Positions 16,449-24,897 are shown, counted from the first letter of the stretch. The stretch is 33,084 nt of DNA from an uncultured Lachnospiraceae bacterium (GCA_910585715.1 CAJUEX010000038.1:1-33084); one strand, 5' to 3'. Notes: a model not told the origin generated them from the sequence alone. A program made the numbers and translations.

Positions 16449-16507
16449 AAATCAGATATATACTTATAAAAATAAAAAGGTACAATGAAAGAATGGGATG
16501 AAAGGCA

Positions 16508-17716
16508 ATGTTTGCAGATGATATCAATACACTGCATAAATTAGTAAAAAAGTTTAAGAGATTTCAAAAACGGTATTATCCACAGATTACAGAAGAAAAT
16601 GATAATGGCGAATGGGAAATTGGATATAAATTATGGGATGAAATGAACAATGCATATCTGGCTATTATAGAAAAATACCAGGCAAAATGTATTAAGAAAA
16701 ATCTGTTAAACGATATGTTATATGTAATTGCCAGAGACAGTGAGTGTTCCAATTTGTTAATTGAAACGCTGGAATATCCGGAGTGGTTTGAAATCTTGTG
16801 CAGGCATTGTATAAAAACAAATTATTATAATGCTAAATGGCAGTTTGCAGAGCAGCTTGGAAGCTATAAAAAGGAGAGTGATGTTATAGAGTTACTCTTT
16901 TGCTTCATAGAATCCGGTGATGAATACACAGAACGAATGGCTTTGAAGTCTCTATGTGAGCATTATCCCCGGCAGGCAGAAAAGTATGCTGTGAAGTTTT
17001 GGGAAAGAAATATTTACAGTGCGGATGAATATCAAAAAATGATGGCATTATACGCATTATATAAAATAAAATCTCCACTGCTAAAAAAATATATTACAAA
17101 ATCTTATGAAACAGAATACTTTTATTTGAAAGAATGGGCGGATAGATATGCAAATGAGATGGGAGAAAATCAGTTCATGGAAAAATGGGATTTATACACA
17201 AAATACAGAGAAAAAACCGGAAAAGAATGCGTCAGAGGAGAAAAAATTCCAAATGACCTTTATCATCTGACAGTACATGTGTGGATACGCAACAGTAAAG
17301 GAGAGTATCTCATCTCTCAACGTTCTGCCAGCAGACCTACATTTCCCCTGATGTGGGAATGTGCAGGAGGCTCCGTGCTAAAGGGAGAAAGCAGCATAGA
17401 AGGAGCATTAAGAGAGGTAAAAGAAGAAGTAGGCCTGGATTTGCAAAAGGATGCGGGGAAACTGCTTTTTTCAAAAATACGCGGCGGTGATGTGGAGTAT
17501 GAGGGTAAGGTACATAACGATATTATGGATGTCTGGCTGTTTCCCTATGATGGGGAGCTGCAGTTAGAAGCCGCTACCACGGATGAGGTGGCAGCCTGTA
17601 AATGGATGACTGTTTCTGAAATCAGAAAGCTGTATGAGGAGAAAAAGCTGGTGCAGAATATGGATTACTTTTTCTGCGTGATGGAGGAGCAGATATTCCA
17701 AAAAACAGGATTTTAG
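16508..17716 (+). CDS. HEAT-like helical domain fused to Nudix hydrolase
   Basis: Protein of 402 residues. Residues 1-245 are all-helical and repetitive in feel (ECSNLLIETLEYPEWFEIL, DVIELLFCFIESGDEYTERM, YQKMMALYALYKIKSPLL), as in HEAT-repeat proteins. Residues 255-400 are a Nudix domain with an intact Nudix box at about 287-309 (G-x5-E-x7-REV-x-EEVG), preceded by LISQRSASRPTFPLMWE, typical of IPP isomerase-like/ADP-ribose-type Nudix proteins. It probably hydrolyses a nucleoside diphosphate linked to another moiety. The N-terminal extension is unusual for this enzyme class. ATG at 16508 has GAAAGG upstream. The truncated macro domain before it is also tied to ADP-ribose chemistry. Confidence 0.82.
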   Translation: MFADDINTLHKLVKKFKRFQKRYYPQITEENDNGEWEIGYKLWDEMNNAYLAIIEKYQAKCIKKNLLNDMLYVIARDSECSNLLIETLEYPEWFEILCRHCIKTNYYNAKWQFAEQLGSYKKESDVIELLFCFIESGDEYTERMALKSLCEHYPRQAEKYAVKFWERNIYSADEYQKMMALYALYKIKSPLLKKYITKSYETEYFYLKEWADRYANEMGENQFMEKWDLYTKYREKTGKECVRGEKIPNDLYHLTVHVWIRNSKGEYLISQRSASRPTFPLMWECAGGSVLKGESSIEGALREVKEEVGLDLQKDAGKLLFSKIRGGDVEYEGKVHNDIMDVWLFPYDGELQLEAATTDEVAACKWMTVSEIRKLYEEKKLVQNMDYFFCVMEEQIFQKTGF

Positions 17717-17784
17717 GGGATATTTCATTTCAGGAGCAGTTTTTTTACGGAAAATTGTATAAGTAAGATTGTCCTGAAAAATAT

Positions 17785-18114
17785 TTATTGTTCAGATTTA
17801 ACATTACTTTCCATATCCTGTCCGCTATAAACAATACGGATGATGGTTACGGTCATGGTAACGGAATTGACAAGATAGAAGATAATATAATTATCAACAG
17901 GTACCTTATGCATATGCATGCTTTTCCAAGGGTTCCAGTCAACGATGGCATATCGCATTGGCATAAAATCAAGTGAGCGGATTTCTTTTCGGATACGGTT
18001 TACTTGATTTAATGCGGTATCAGGTACCTGTAACTCATAGGCAATATAGGAATATATTTTTCTGATATCATCCAATGCCTCTGAAGAATAAACAATTTTG
18101 TAAACATCACTCAT
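17785..18114 (-). CDS. RelE/ParE family toxin
   Basis: Protein of 109 residues with the RelE/ParE fold pattern: YKIVYSSEALDDIRKIYSYI at the N-terminus, a central RIRKEIRSLDFMP with YAIVDW, and the late strands VDNYIIFYLV and VTIIRIVYSGQDM. Members cleave mRNA at the ribosome (RelE) or inhibit gyrase (ParE); which applies cannot be told. It overlaps the upstream antitoxin gene by 4 bp (ATGA), as expected of a translationally coupled type II toxin-antitoxin pair. Confidence 0.92.
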   Translation of the reverse strand: MSDVYKIVYSSEALDDIRKIYSYIAYELQVPDTALNQVNRIRKEIRSLDFMPMRYAIVDWNPWKSMHMHKVPVDNYIIFYLVNSVTMTVTIIRIVYSGQDMESNVKSEQ

Positions 18115-18416
18115 ATATCAAACTCTTTAGCAAGTTCCGCATCCACTTCATCCGCAGTGTAAGTTTTGCCGGATTTTAAGGAATCAATGCCTTTCGTAAG
18201 TTCTGCATCTATTTCGACATGGCTCATGCCACCGATTGCTGTAGGTTTTGCAGATGGTAAATGAAGGTCAAGGGGGAGCCCTCTTGTTAAAACAATCTGA
18301 CTATAAAGCATTTGGATAGCGCTGGATGGAGAAATACCCAACTGACTCAAAATATTTTCAGCATTTTCTTTTAATCCGGTATCTATTCTTGCATAAACAG
18401 CAGAAGTGTTTGCCAT
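18111..18416 (-). CDS. RelB/DinJ family antitoxin
   Basis: Protein of 101 residues. The N-terminal ribbon-helix-helix part (MANTSAVYARIDTGLKENAE, then LGISPSSAIQMLYSQIV) binds DNA, and the acidic C-terminus (TADEVDAELAKEFDI) should wrap the toxin. ATG at 18416 is chosen; GTG at 18425 is in frame but abuts the AAAGGA ribosome binding site. A promoter with an overlapping palindrome lies just upstream. Confidence 0.92.
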   Translation of the reverse strand: MANTSAVYARIDTGLKENAENILSQLGISPSSAIQMLYSQIVLTRGLPLDLHLPSAKPTAIGGMSHVEIDAELTKGIDSLKSGKTYTADEVDAELAKEFDI

Positions 18417-18438
18417 AAGTATCACATCCTTTTTTCTT

Positions 18439-18471
18439 TATTATACCCATAAATGCTTGCAAATGCAAGCA
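18439..18471 (-). promoter_or_regulatory. Promoter and operator of the RelBE-type pair
   Basis: On the minus strand a TTGCAT -35 box, a 17-nt spacer and a TATAAT -10 box precede the antitoxin gene. The palindrome TGCTTGCA-AA-TGCAAGCA (18454-18471) covers the -35 region, a typical place for RelB autoregulation. Confidence 0.7.
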
Positions 18472-18599
18472 ATGTCATTAAGGGTTTACAGTAAATGAGC
18501 AGTCTTGATTTAAATAGTATGGCAAGATAGGAATTTCGAGATTTTCCATACGCGTTTTACGTCATATATTTGCCACCAACAAAGTTTTTATAAAAGTTA

Positions 18600-18629
18600 T
18601 TGACAGTAAATGAACAGAAGTGCTAATAT
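18600..18629 (+). promoter_or_regulatory. Promoter of the leader-peptide transcript
   Basis: TTGACA (18600-18605), an 18-nt spacer and TAATAT (18624-18629). Confidence 0.6.
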
Positions 18630-18659
18630 GATAAAAAATTTAAAAGGAGCACATACAAA

Positions 18660-18722
18660 ATGAATCAGAACTTACATTCAAGACTATACATGTACATGTA
18701 TGATAGACGTATTTACTCATAA
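18660..18722 (+). CDS. Leader peptide of a ribosome-mediated attenuator (predicted)
   Basis: A 20-codon frame with a strong AAAGGAG site ten bases before its ATG. The C-terminal half is YMYMYDRRIYS, with four Tyr and two Arg codons close together. The stop codon falls inside the left arm of a 10-bp hairpin (18716-18725 with 18741-18750), so a ribosome at the end of the frame would open that hairpin. This arrangement is characteristic of leader peptides that sense a drug or amino acid shortage. No family is recognised. Confidence 0.6.
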   Translation: MNQNLHSRLYMYMYDRRIYS

Positions 18723-18777
18723 CTGAGTACAGGATATGCACAGTTATGAGCCGATAGGTCTTATATGTCTGTGCATA
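18716..18777 (+). promoter_or_regulatory. Mutually exclusive hairpins after the leader peptide
   Basis: Hairpin A: CTCATAACTG (18716-18725) pairs perfectly with CAGTTATGAG (18741-18750). Hairpin B: TATGCACAG (18735-18743) pairs perfectly with CTGTGCATA (18769-18777). They share bases 18741-18743, so only one can form fully, as in an attenuator switch. A weak stem (AGCCGAT with GTAGGCT) followed by T residues at 18795-18801 may be the regulated terminator. Confidence 0.6.
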
Positions 18778-18828
18778 AAGGAGAATGTAGGCTGCTTTTT
18801 TATATATTGCATCTTGTATTGAAATTAT

Positions 18829-18861
18829 CGCATCAGGCATATAGTCGTCTGGTGCGTTTTT
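18829..18861 (+). terminator. Intrinsic terminator downstream of the leader
   Basis: CGCATCAG (18829-18836) pairs with CTGGTGCG (18849-18856), one G-U pair, followed by TTTTT. Confidence 0.75.
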
Positions 18862-19018
18862 ACGTAAAAAAGTTTTACTGTAGATTTTCTGTCTACAGAA
18901 AATTATTTACTGAAAGCCCATCGAGTAAACCAGGCTATTACAGGCTGTTTGCTGAAAAACAGTAGTAGGCGTTTGTGAAACGACTGAATAATATAATTAT
19001 ACCAAAGGAGAAATCAGC

Positions 19019-19780
19019 ATGATTTTAACAGAATTTGATTCAGAAAAAAAAGCCTTTATCAATCCGGAGGATATCATAAAGCCCGTAGAAGGAATGCCAA
19101 GGGTTGCCATAGCCTGTTATTCCCATATTACATTTGAACGAATGCTTAAGGGGCTTAAGGCAGAAGAGATAGCTGCCACAAGTACGGCAAATGGTGTAAA
19201 GCCGGTCTACAAGGCAAAATACAAGGATATGGAAGTTGCGCTTTTTATGATTGATGTAGGCGCTCCCGCTAGCGTAGCAATGCTGGAGGATGTATTTATG
19301 ATGGGAGCTGAGAAGGTGGTTATTTTTGGAACCTGCGGCGTGCTGGACAAAAGCATAGAGGACTGCTCCGTCATTATTCCAAATCGTGCAGTAAGGGATG
19401 AGGGCACAAGCTATCATTATGCACCTGCGGCGGATGAAATAGAGGTAAATGAAGCGTACCTGAATGTGTTTACAAAAATGCTGGATGAGCTTCATGTACA
19501 CTATACCATAGGAAAAACATGGACTACAGACGCTATTTACCGTGAAACGCCGGAAAAGATAAAACGCAGAAAGAAGCAGGGCTGTATTTGTGTTGACATG
19601 GAATGCTCTGCAAATGCGGCTGCTGCCAGGTTCCGGGAAAAGGGACTCATACAATTTTTTTATGCGGCAGATAATCTGGACGCAGAAGAATGGGATATAA
19701 GGAGCCTGAGCAATGACGCAAAGCTGGAAGAAAAGGACGGCATTGCCATGATTGCACTGGAGCTTGCAGCCAGAATTTAA
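19019..19780 (+). CDS. Nucleoside phosphorylase (PNP/UDP family)
   Basis: Cytosolic enzyme of 253 residues, the usual size of purine or uridine phosphorylases, which split nucleosides with phosphate to a base and ribose 1-phosphate. Family features are PRVAIACYSH at the N-terminus, VVIFGTCGVLD in the middle (phosphate/ribose region), TTDAIYRET, and VDMECSANAAAA with the Met-Glu pair that contacts ribose. It is a divergent member and the base preference cannot be stated. ATG at 19019 follows AAAGGAG. It stands alone between the leader region and metG. Confidence 0.85.
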   Translation: MILTEFDSEKKAFINPEDIIKPVEGMPRVAIACYSHITFERMLKGLKAEEIAATSTANGVKPVYKAKYKDMEVALFMIDVGAPASVAMLEDVFMMGAEKVVIFGTCGVLDKSIEDCSVIIPNRAVRDEGTSYHYAPAADEIEVNEAYLNVFTKMLDELHVHYTIGKTWTTDAIYRETPEKIKRRKKQGCICVDMECSANAAAARFREKGLIQFFYAADNLDAEEWDIRSLSNDAKLEEKDGIAMIALELAARI

Positions 19781-19853
19781 TGTTCCATAAAATTTGACTA
19801 TCCTTTCCCGCTGTGTTAGTCTAATTTTATTCCCATTTTTTAGAAAAATAGGG

Positions 19854-19859
19854 TATAAT
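19854..19859 (+). promoter_or_regulatory. Candidate -10 box of metG
   Basis: A perfect TATAAT lies 53 nt before the metG start. No convincing -35 box is seen at normal spacing, and there is no room for a T-box or SAM riboswitch. Confidence 0.4.
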
Positions 19860-19911
19860 CATAATAAATACAATTACCATCATCTAAAATGATTACAAAA
19901 GGAGAACCAAC

Positions 19912-21882
19912 ATGACAAATAAAGGAAAGTATTATATAACAACAGCCATTGCCTATACATCCGGCAAGCCCCATATCGGCAACAGCTACGAAATTGTCCT
20001 TGCCGACAGCATTGCCAGATTTAAAAGAAAGGACGGCTACGACGTGTTCTTCCAGACAGGAACTGATGAACACGGACAGAAAATCGAATTAAAAGCGGAA
20101 GAAACAGGCGTCACCCCAAAGGAATACGTGGATAACGTGGCAGGCACCATAAAGGGTCTTTGGGATTTGATGGATACTTCTTATGACAACTTTATCCGTA
20201 CAACGGATGATTTCCATGAAAAGCAGGTTCAGAAAATATTTAAACGTCTTTATGACCAGGGTGATATATATAAGGGGGCATATGAAGGCATGTATTGTAC
20301 CCCCTGTGAATCCTTCTGGACGGAATCCCAGTTAGTGGACGGCAAATGTCCGGACTGCGGAAGGGAAGTAAAGCCTGCCAAGGAAGAAGCATATTTCTTT
20401 AAGATGAGCAAATATGCGGACAGGCTGATTGAACATATCAACACCCATCCGGAGTTTATCCAGCCTGTATCCAGAAAGAATGAGATGATGAACAACTTCC
20501 TGCTTCCGGGCCTGCAGGATTTGTGCGTATCCAGAACAAGCTTTAAGTGGGGCATTCCCGTTGATTTTGATGACAAGCATGTAGTCTATGTATGGCTGGA
20601 TGCCCTGACTAACTATATTACCGGTATCGGCTATGATGCAGAGGGAAACAGCACAGACCAGTACAAAAAGCTGTGGCCGGCAGATTTACACCTGATTGGA
20701 AAGGATATTATCCGGTTCCATACCATTTACTGGCCTATTTTCCTGATGGCGCTGGGCGAGCCCCTTCCGAAGCAGGTATTCGGACATCCGTGGCTTTTGC
20801 AGGGCGATGGAAAGATGAGCAAGTCCAAAGGAAATGTGATTTATGCTGATGATTTGGTGGATTTCTTTGGAGTGGATGCAGTTCGTTACTTCGTCCTTCA
20901 TGAAATGCCTTTTGAAAACGACGGAGTGATTTCCTGGGAGCTGTTAGTGGAGCGGTTGAACTCCGACCTAGCAAATACGCTGGGCAATCTGGTAAACCGC
21001 ACCATATCCATGAGTAATAAATATTTTGACGGCATTGTAACGGATAAAGGCATTGCCGAAGAAGTGGACGAAGACTTAAAGGCAGTTGCAACAGGAACCT
21101 ATGACAAAGTTGCTGCAAAAATGGAGGAGCTTCGGGTGGCAGATGCCATGACTGAGATTTTTGCCCTATTTAAGCGCTGCAACAAATATATTGATGAGAC
21201 GGAACCATGGGTACTCGCAAAGGATGAGGCGAAAAAAGACAGACTTTCCACCGTTTTATACAATCTGGTGGAAGGAATCTTAATCGGCGCTTCCCTGCTG
21301 GAGCCATTTATGCCCAATACGGCAGGGGCAATTGCACAACAGTTGCATGCCGGATTAAGAAGCTTTGAAGAAACAAAGACCTTCGGCCTTTTTGAAAGCG
21401 GCACAAAGGTAACGGAGAAGCCGGAAATCCTCTTTGCAAGACTGGATGTAAAGGAAGTAGTGGAAAAGGCGGAAGCCATGTTTGAGGAGAGGAAAAAGGA
21501 AGCCGGAAATGGGGAGAAGGATGCTTTAGAAGAAGGGATCGATATAGAAAAGAAACCGGAAATCACCTTTGAGGATTTTGAAAAAATGCAGTTTCAGGTA
21601 GGAAAAATCATTGCCTGTGAGGAAGTGCCCAAAAGCAAAAAGCTTCTTTGCTCTAAAGTACAGATTGGCAGTGAGGTGAAACAAATCGTATCCGGTATCA
21701 AGGCATACTATTCTCCGGAAGAAATGGTAGGAAAGAAAGTGATGGTGCTGGTGAACTTAAAGCCTGCAAAGCTGGCGGGGGTTCTGTCAGAAGGAATGCT
21801 TTTGTGCGCAGAGGACGACAAGGGGAATCTGGCGCTCCTCACACCGGAAAAAGAAATGCCTGCAGGAGCGGAAATCTGTTAG
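19912..21882 (+). CDS. metG: Methionine--tRNA ligase
   Basis: MetRS charges tRNA(Met) with methionine. The 656-residue protein has the class I HIGH-type motif (KPHIGN, residues 19-24), a zinc knuckle of two Cys pairs (CTPC and CPDC, about residues 129-149), KMSKS (about 301-305), the anticodon-binding helical domain, and a C-terminal EMAP II/Arc1p-like tRNA-binding domain (about 548-656; FEKMQFQVGKIIACEEVP, KLLCSKVQIG, LVNLKPAKLAGVLSEGMLL) used for dimerisation. ATG at 19912 has AAAGGAG upstream. The next gene starts 55 nt on with no terminator between. Confidence 0.98.
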   Translation: MTNKGKYYITTAIAYTSGKPHIGNSYEIVLADSIARFKRKDGYDVFFQTGTDEHGQKIELKAEETGVTPKEYVDNVAGTIKGLWDLMDTSYDNFIRTTDDFHEKQVQKIFKRLYDQGDIYKGAYEGMYCTPCESFWTESQLVDGKCPDCGREVKPAKEEAYFFKMSKYADRLIEHINTHPEFIQPVSRKNEMMNNFLLPGLQDLCVSRTSFKWGIPVDFDDKHVVYVWLDALTNYITGIGYDAEGNSTDQYKKLWPADLHLIGKDIIRFHTIYWPIFLMALGEPLPKQVFGHPWLLQGDGKMSKSKGNVIYADDLVDFFGVDAVRYFVLHEMPFENDGVISWELLVERLNSDLANTLGNLVNRTISMSNKYFDGIVTDKGIAEEVDEDLKAVATGTYDKVAAKMEELRVADAMTEIFALFKRCNKYIDETEPWVLAKDEAKKDRLSTVLYNLVEGILIGASLLEPFMPNTAGAIAQQLHAGLRSFEETKTFGLFESGTKVTEKPEILFARLDVKEVVEKAEAMFEERKKEAGNGEKDALEEGIDIEKKPEITFEDFEKMQFQVGKIIACEEVPKSKKLLCSKVQIGSEVKQIVSGIKAYYSPEEMVGKKVMVLVNLKPAKLAGVLSEGMLLCAEDDKGNLALLTPEKEMPAGAEIC

Positions 21883-21937
21883 TGTACTGATATAGCATAG
21901 GAAAGAACTGGAATAAAAAGTAAAAGGGGGCATAGTT

Positions 21938-22873
21938 ATGATTAAAAGAGAAGAATTTACCTTTGACTCCAGAGACCAGAAAACAAAAATCCATGCCATG
22001 AAGTGGATTCCTGAAACGGAAAACATCGTCTGTGTGGTACAGCTGATTCACGGCATGGCGGAGTATATCGGGCGTTATGACGAATTTGCCAGATTTCTGG
22101 CTTCTCATGGAATGGTGGTAGTAGGGGATGACCATTTAGGACATGGGGAGACAGCAAGGGAAAGCGGCATGCCTTTAGGTTACTTCTGTGAGCAGGACCC
22201 GGCAACGGTGGTAGTCAGGGATGTGCATCGTCTGAAAAAGATTACCCAGGAACAATATTTAGGCGTTCCTTATATCATTATCGGTCACAGCATGGGTTCC
22301 TTCATTTTGAGAAATTACCTGATGCGTTACGGAAAAGGAATTGATGGAGCTGTTATTTTGGGAACCGGGAATCAGTCCAAGGCACTGGTTGCCCAGGCAA
22401 GATTTCTTACAAAGACGCTTACTTTATTCCAAGGGCAAAAGCATAAAAGCATGTTTGTAAATGCCCTTGCATTCGGTCCATATGAAAAACGGATTCCGAA
22501 TAAAAGAACTACCATGGACTGGGTCAGCTCAGATTCGGATGTAGTGGATAAATATATGGAAGATTCTCTTTGCGGGTTTACATTTACATTAAATGGCTTT
22601 GCCACTCTTTTTGAACTAATACGCAGGACTCAGGATATGAAAAATCTGGAGAGCATACCTAAAAAGCTGCCTATCTTAATTGCTTCCGGTGATAAGGACC
22701 CGGTAGGGGACTACGGGGAAGGTCCGAGGAAACTATATGATACTTACCTGAATTTGGATTTGACCAGGGTGCAATTGAAATTATATAATGAGTGCAGACA
22801 TGAATTGTTAAATGAGGGAATAAAAGAGCAGGTCTATAAGGACCTTCTCAATTGGATACTGTCAGTTGTGTAG
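21938..22873 (+). CDS. Alpha/beta hydrolase, lysophospholipase/monoacylglycerol lipase-like
   Basis: Protein of 311 residues in the Hydrolase_4 (serine aminopeptidase S33/monoglyceride lipase) group. The oxyanion segment is LIHGMAEYIGRYDEFARFL. The nucleophile elbow is GHSMGS (about residues 115-120), and the remaining triad candidates are Asp in ASGDKDPVGDYG and His in ECRHELLNE. DDHLGHGET is also typical. No signal peptide is present, so it probably acts on cytosolic or membrane-inner-face lipid esters. ATG at 21938 follows AAAAGGGGG. It is co-directional with metG and the DUF1002 gene and probably co-transcribed. Confidence 0.92.
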   Translation: MIKREEFTFDSRDQKTKIHAMKWIPETENIVCVVQLIHGMAEYIGRYDEFARFLASHGMVVVGDDHLGHGETARESGMPLGYFCEQDPATVVVRDVHRLKKITQEQYLGVPYIIIGHSMGSFILRNYLMRYGKGIDGAVILGTGNQSKALVAQARFLTKTLTLFQGQKHKSMFVNALAFGPYEKRIPNKRTTMDWVSSDSDVVDKYMEDSLCGFTFTLNGFATLFELIRRTQDMKNLESIPKKLPILIASGDKDPVGDYGEGPRKLYDTYLNLDLTRVQLKLYNECRHELLNEGIKEQVYKDLLNWILSVV

Positions 22874-22896
22874 AAAATAACAGGAGGACGAAAATT

Positions 22897-23820
22897 ATGA
22901 AAAAATGTATTTCCATGCTGGGAATGATTTGCCTGCTTGTCTGCTTATTTGGTATGACAGCATTTGCAAGCGGTGATGACGGTAAGATTGTAAACATTGA
23001 TACTTCAAAGCCTTTTATCGCTCTGGGGGCAGATTTGACAGAGGAACAAAAGGCAACCGTGTTAGAGCTTATGGGATTGTCCCTTGGGGATTTGAATAAT
23101 TATAATGTGGTCTATGTTACCAATGAAGAGGAACATAAGTATCTGGATGCTTATGTAAGCCCTTCCGTTATAGGCACCAAGTCTTTATCCAGCGTTCTTG
23201 TAACACCGGCGGAAAAAGGACATGGAGTTGTTGTTTCTACCAAAAACATTGATTATTGTACCACCGGGATGTACCGGAATGCGCTTTTAACTGCAGGGGT
23301 AGAGGATGCGGATATTCTGGTAGTAGGTCCTACCAATCTGTCAGGAACGGCAGGTCTTATCGGTGCCCTGCGGGCTTATGAAGAGCTGACAGGAAAAGCA
23401 GTGGATGATACAGTATTGGACACCGCTTTAAATGAGCTGGTAGCTACAGGAGAAATTGCCAGCAAAAGCATGAGCAATGAAGACGTGGAGGCGCTGGTAG
23501 CTTTTATTAAAGAGAAAATCGCTGCAGGAGAGCTGGAAACAGAGGACGATATCAGAAAGGCAATTGCTGACGGGGAAGCCACCTTTGGGGTTACCCTTGG
23601 GGACAGCGATAAGGAGCAGATTGTTCAGGTCATGCTAAAGGTAAAGCAATTGAATCTGGACCCTAACATGCTTTTGGATCAGGCAGTGGGCCTGTATGAC
23701 AAGTATGGGGATGATATTGTAAACCATCTTCAGGATGAAGGTTTCTTTGATTCCATAGGAAACTTTTTTCAGAATCTTGGGAAATCCATCAGCGATTTCT
23801 TCTCCGGACTTTTTAGTTAA
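22897..23820 (+). CDS. DUF1002 domain secreted protein (YpuA-like)
   Basis: Exported protein of 307 residues. The signal peptide is MKKC followed by a hydrophobic stretch (MLGMICLLVCLFGM) with cleavage after AFA. The mature part has DUF1002 features: LGADLTEEQKATVLELMG, YVTNEEEHKYLDAYV, then VVSTKNIDYCTTGMYRNAL and PTNLSGTAGLIGALRAYEE. The C-terminus is helical with an amphipathic end (IGNFFQNLGKSISDFF). Function is unknown; Bacillus YpuA is a relative. ATG at 22897 is chosen because AGGAGG precedes it and the signal peptide then begins correctly; the frame is open for 15 more codons upstream. It lies 23 nt after the hydrolase gene. Confidence 0.9.
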   Translation: MKKCISMLGMICLLVCLFGMTAFASGDDGKIVNIDTSKPFIALGADLTEEQKATVLELMGLSLGDLNNYNVVYVTNEEEHKYLDAYVSPSVIGTKSLSSVLVTPAEKGHGVVVSTKNIDYCTTGMYRNALLTAGVEDADILVVGPTNLSGTAGLIGALRAYEELTGKAVDDTVLDTALNELVATGEIASKSMSNEDVEALVAFIKEKIAAGELETEDDIRKAIADGEATFGVTLGDSDKEQIVQVMLKVKQLNLDPNMLLDQAVGLYDKYGDDIVNHLQDEGFFDSIGNFFQNLGKSISDFFSGLFS

Positions 23821-23833
23821 AAATGAATAGTAC

Positions 23834-23861
23834 TTGAAAAAGTGAATAAAATGTATATCAT
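23834..23861 (+). promoter_or_regulatory. Candidate promoter of the 2-hydroxyacid dehydrogenase gene
   Basis: TTGAAA (23834-23839), a 16-nt spacer and TATCAT (23856-23861). Confidence 0.5.
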
Positions 23862-23902
23862 AAGAATGGAAAGAATATTAAAATAGAAAGGATTCTACGA
23901 TT

Positions 23903-24880
23903 ATGAAAATTGCATTTTATTCTACAAAGCCATACGACCGCATCTGGTTTGAGCCACTTGCAAAAGAGTATGGCTTTTCTTTACATTTCATGGAAGTGCC
24001 ATGTAATGAGGAAACTATATTTATGGCAGCAGGCTATGATGCCATCTGTATTTTTGTCAATGACTATGTGAACAAACAAATGATAGAAAAGCTTTACGAA
24101 ATGAAGGTAAAGGCTATTCTTTTGCGCAGCGCCGGTTACAATCATGTGGATATAAAGGCGGCAGAGGATAAAATAGCCGTGCTCAGGGTTCCAAGCTATT
24201 CACCGGAGGCGGTGGCAGAATATGCAGCGGCTCTTTTGCTTTCGGTAAACAGGTTCACCCACAAGGCATACGGCAGGACCAGAGACTTTAATATGAATAT
24301 CAATGGTCTGATGGGGCGGGATTTGAACAATAAGACAGCAGGGGTGGTAGGCACCGGAAAAATAGGACAGGCCATGATAAGGATTTTAGAAGGCTTTGGC
24401 ATGTCCGTACTTGCTTATGACCCTTATCCGGTAAAAGGCCTGGATGTGGAATATGTTTCCTTGGAGGAGCTTATGAAAAAGGCGGATGTAATCAGCTTAC
24501 ACTGTCCTTTGACCAAAGAGACGAAACACATTATCAACAAAAAAACTATTGCAAAAATGAAAGACAATGTATATCTGATCAATACCTCAAGAGGGGCTCT
24601 GATTGATACGGAAGCTCTTATTGAAGGGCTTTTAAGCAAGAAATTTGCAGGGGTGGGTCTTGATGTGTATGAAGAAGAGGAAGGGGTTTTTTATGAGGAC
24701 CGCTCCAATGATATTATGGAAGACGAGCTTTTAGCAAGGCTGACCACCTTTCCAAATGTTATTATAACTTCCCATATGGGATTTTTTACAAGAGAGGCTA
24801 TGCAGTCAATTGCCATAGAAACTCTGGAAAATGCTTATGCGCTGGAAAACGGACTGCCTCTTATAAATAAAGTTGTATAA
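23903..24880 (+). CDS. D-lactate dehydrogenase-like 2-hydroxyacid dehydrogenase
   Basis: Protein of 325 residues, the normal size for D-2-hydroxyacid dehydrogenases that reduce 2-keto acids such as pyruvate with NADH. The Rossmann motif is VVGTGKIGQAM (about residues 149-159). Catalytic residues are placed in NTSRGALIDTEAL (Arg), LDVYEEEEG (Glu) and TSHMGFFTREAM (His, with the Phe pattern of fermentative D-LDH). The early segment LLRSAGYNHVDI is also typical. The start is ATG at 23903 after AAAGGA. A GNAT gene follows 17 nt downstream, probably in the same transcript. D-lactate dehydrogenase is the best reading, but other 2-keto acids are possible. Confidence 0.92.
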   Translation: MKIAFYSTKPYDRIWFEPLAKEYGFSLHFMEVPCNEETIFMAAGYDAICIFVNDYVNKQMIEKLYEMKVKAILLRSAGYNHVDIKAAEDKIAVLRVPSYSPEAVAEYAAALLLSVNRFTHKAYGRTRDFNMNINGLMGRDLNNKTAGVVGTGKIGQAMIRILEGFGMSVLAYDPYPVKGLDVEYVSLEELMKKADVISLHCPLTKETKHIINKKTIAKMKDNVYLINTSRGALIDTEALIEGLLSKKFAGVGLDVYEEEEGVFYEDRSNDIMEDELLARLTTFPNVIITSHMGFFTREAMQSIAIETLENAYALENGLPLINKVV

Positions 24881-24897
24881 AACAAAAGAGGGATAGT

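Larger units (their letters stand above)
18472..19018. other. Leader/attenuator region upstream of the nucleoside phosphorylase
   Basis: This gap of about 550 nt holds the leader peptide and hairpins listed separately. It also holds a 15-bp direct repeat with one mismatch (ACAGTAAATGAGCAG at 18488-18502 and 18603-18617), a 7-bp hairpin (CTGTAGA/TCTACAG near 18880) and no other gene. Confidence 0.6.

Noticed and set aside
16206..16537. Minus-strand frames over the macro-domain remnant
   Set aside because: The plus strand shows an unmistakable macro-domain N-terminus; the minus-strand frames are shadows.
18765..18965. 66-codon frame downstream of the leader peptide
   Set aside because: It crosses the terminator at 18829-18861, has no family match and lies in structured leader sequence.
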